Assembly: GCF_029522115.1 (NCBI RefSeq) | Contig: NZ_JAKWFK010000015.1 | Span: 1 to 64,000 of the forward strand | Direction of reading: 5' to 3' | Source: Trinickia sp. Y13 | Lineage (GTDB): Bacteria > Pseudomonadota > Gammaproteobacteria > Burkholderiales > Burkholderiaceae | DNA length: 64,000 bases | In this document: positions 63,498 to 64,000 of the stretch, piece by piece | Numbering within the stretch: position 1 is the stretch's first letter | Layout: each line of letters opens with the position of its first letter | Notes under the pieces: model-generated | What the model was told of the DNA's origin: nothing | Databases searched by the model: none | Seen by the model: the letters and a program-made list of their open reading frames with translations, nothing else | Position numbers and translations under genes: made by a program

Positions 63498-64000
63498 ATG
63501 ACTACTGCTGACAACGCTCGCAGCGCGCGTGCGAGCGTGCCGCGCAAGCTCGTTCGCTTCGCCCTGAACGAGCCCGTGCTTTCGCTGCTCGTCCTCGTGT
63601 TGGCTGTGCTTCAAAGCACGCGTGCGCAGCCTTGGCTCGCACTGCCGCGGCTCGTCGATTGGCCGACGGTGATGACGCTGGCGGGGCTCTTGATGTTGAC
63701 CAAGGCGATCGAGCTATCGGGTCTGTTGATGTGGCTTGCTCATCGCGTCGTGCATCATGTGCGCTCGGAGCGGGTGCTTGCCTGCTTGCTGATCGGCTTG
63801 GCCGCCGGGTTGTCGATGCTGGTCACGAACGATGTCGCCTTGTTCGTCGTCGTGCCGCTCGTGCTGTCGCTGCACGCGCTCACGCCGCTACCCGTCAAGC
63901 GCCTGACGATCTTCCTGGCCTTGGCCGTCAACGCCGGCTCGGTTCTGACGCCGCTCGGCAACCCGCAGAATCTTTTCTTATGGCAGGTCGGCGCCGTGTC
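63498..64000 (+). CDS. Anion permease (SLC13/ArsB-like), 3' end outside window
   Basis: First 167 residues of an integral membrane transporter running off the right edge. Hydrophobic segments begin at about residue 29. LSMLVTNDVALFVVVPLVLSL and NAGSVLTPLGNPQNLFLWQVGAV match the ion-transporter (CitMHS/ArsB/SLC13) superfamily, where the NDVxxF and GNPQN motifs lie at the substrate site. The substrate is not predictable. It starts 87 bp after parB. Confidence 0.85.
   Translation, partial: MTTADNARSARASVPRKLVRFALNEPVLSLLVLVLAVLQSTRAQPWLALPRLVDWPTVMTLAGLLMLTKAIELSGLLMWLAHRVVHHVRSERVLACLLIGLAAGLSMLVTNDVALFVVVPLVLSLHALTPLPVKRLTIFLALAVNAGSVLTPLGNPQNLFLWQVGAV

Noticed and set aside
1-64000. tRNA, rRNA, insertion sequences, prophage or integrase genes
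   Set aside because: None found on reading; no transposase, integrase or tRNA-like cloverleaf was recognised.

Overview
The window is about 64 kb of high-GC chromosomal DNA from a betaproteobacterium of the Burkholderiaceae (Burkholderia, Paraburkholderia, Trinickia or a close relative; I cannot fix the genus). The evidence is the gene content and order: a complete gspDEF/gspC/gspG-N type II secretion cluster with gspC in reverse orientation, mnmG-rsmG-parA-parB followed by an anion permease, E. coli-type gshA plus ybdK, and several HAAT-type ABC transporters. The mnmG-parAB block, parS palindromes and a region rich in DnaA boxes place the window next to the replication origin of the main chromosome.

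Left part (1-34.5 kb, mostly minus strand). 1-4451 is a minus-strand operon-like sulfation cluster: APS kinase, a DHH phosphoesterase, a PAPS-type sulfotransferase, a TauE/SafE permease and the start of cysD (its end lies outside the window). Then come a chemotaxis receptor, a gene-poor stretch with a 55-residue membrane protein and a small secreted protein, yaeQ, a VOC protein, a candidate anti-Shine-Dalgarno small RNA (9505-9567), the ada-alkA alkylation-repair pair, gshA, a lipoprotein, a divergent EmrB-type pump and NodT-type outer-membrane channel, the type II secretion cluster (17.5-29.3 kb), a lytic transglycosylase, a CobW GTPase, HU and mnmC.

Centre (34.5-38.2 kb). Two origin-like modules face each other in mirror image, each with a perfect DnaA box followed about 190 bp inward by a related AT-rich block (TTGTTAACTAYTACTACG). 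They flank a cation/proton antiporter and ybdK. The strand preference of genes changes here from mostly minus on the left to mostly plus on the right, as expected at an origin.

Right part (38.2-64 kb, mostly plus strand). A MarR regulator with a cysteine-rich tail, a glutamine amidotransferase, a SET-domain protein, a TctDE-like two-component system, a small DUF3717-like protein, a pterin dehydratase with a divergent Lrp regulator, a CYTH protein, and a LysR regulator divergent from a GMC oxidoreductase with a clear T-N11-A operator. Two branched-chain-type ABC importers follow: livG-livF-SBP-livH-livM, and SBP-livH-livMG (fused)-livF. Between them lies a structured non-coding element ending in a strong terminator. 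The end holds a GFA protein, mnmG, rsmG, parA, parB and the start of an anion transporter. ParB should bind the two full parS sites inside and just upstream of mnmG, linking chromosome segregation to the nearby origin.

No tRNA, rRNA, CRISPR array, insertion sequence or prophage was seen.
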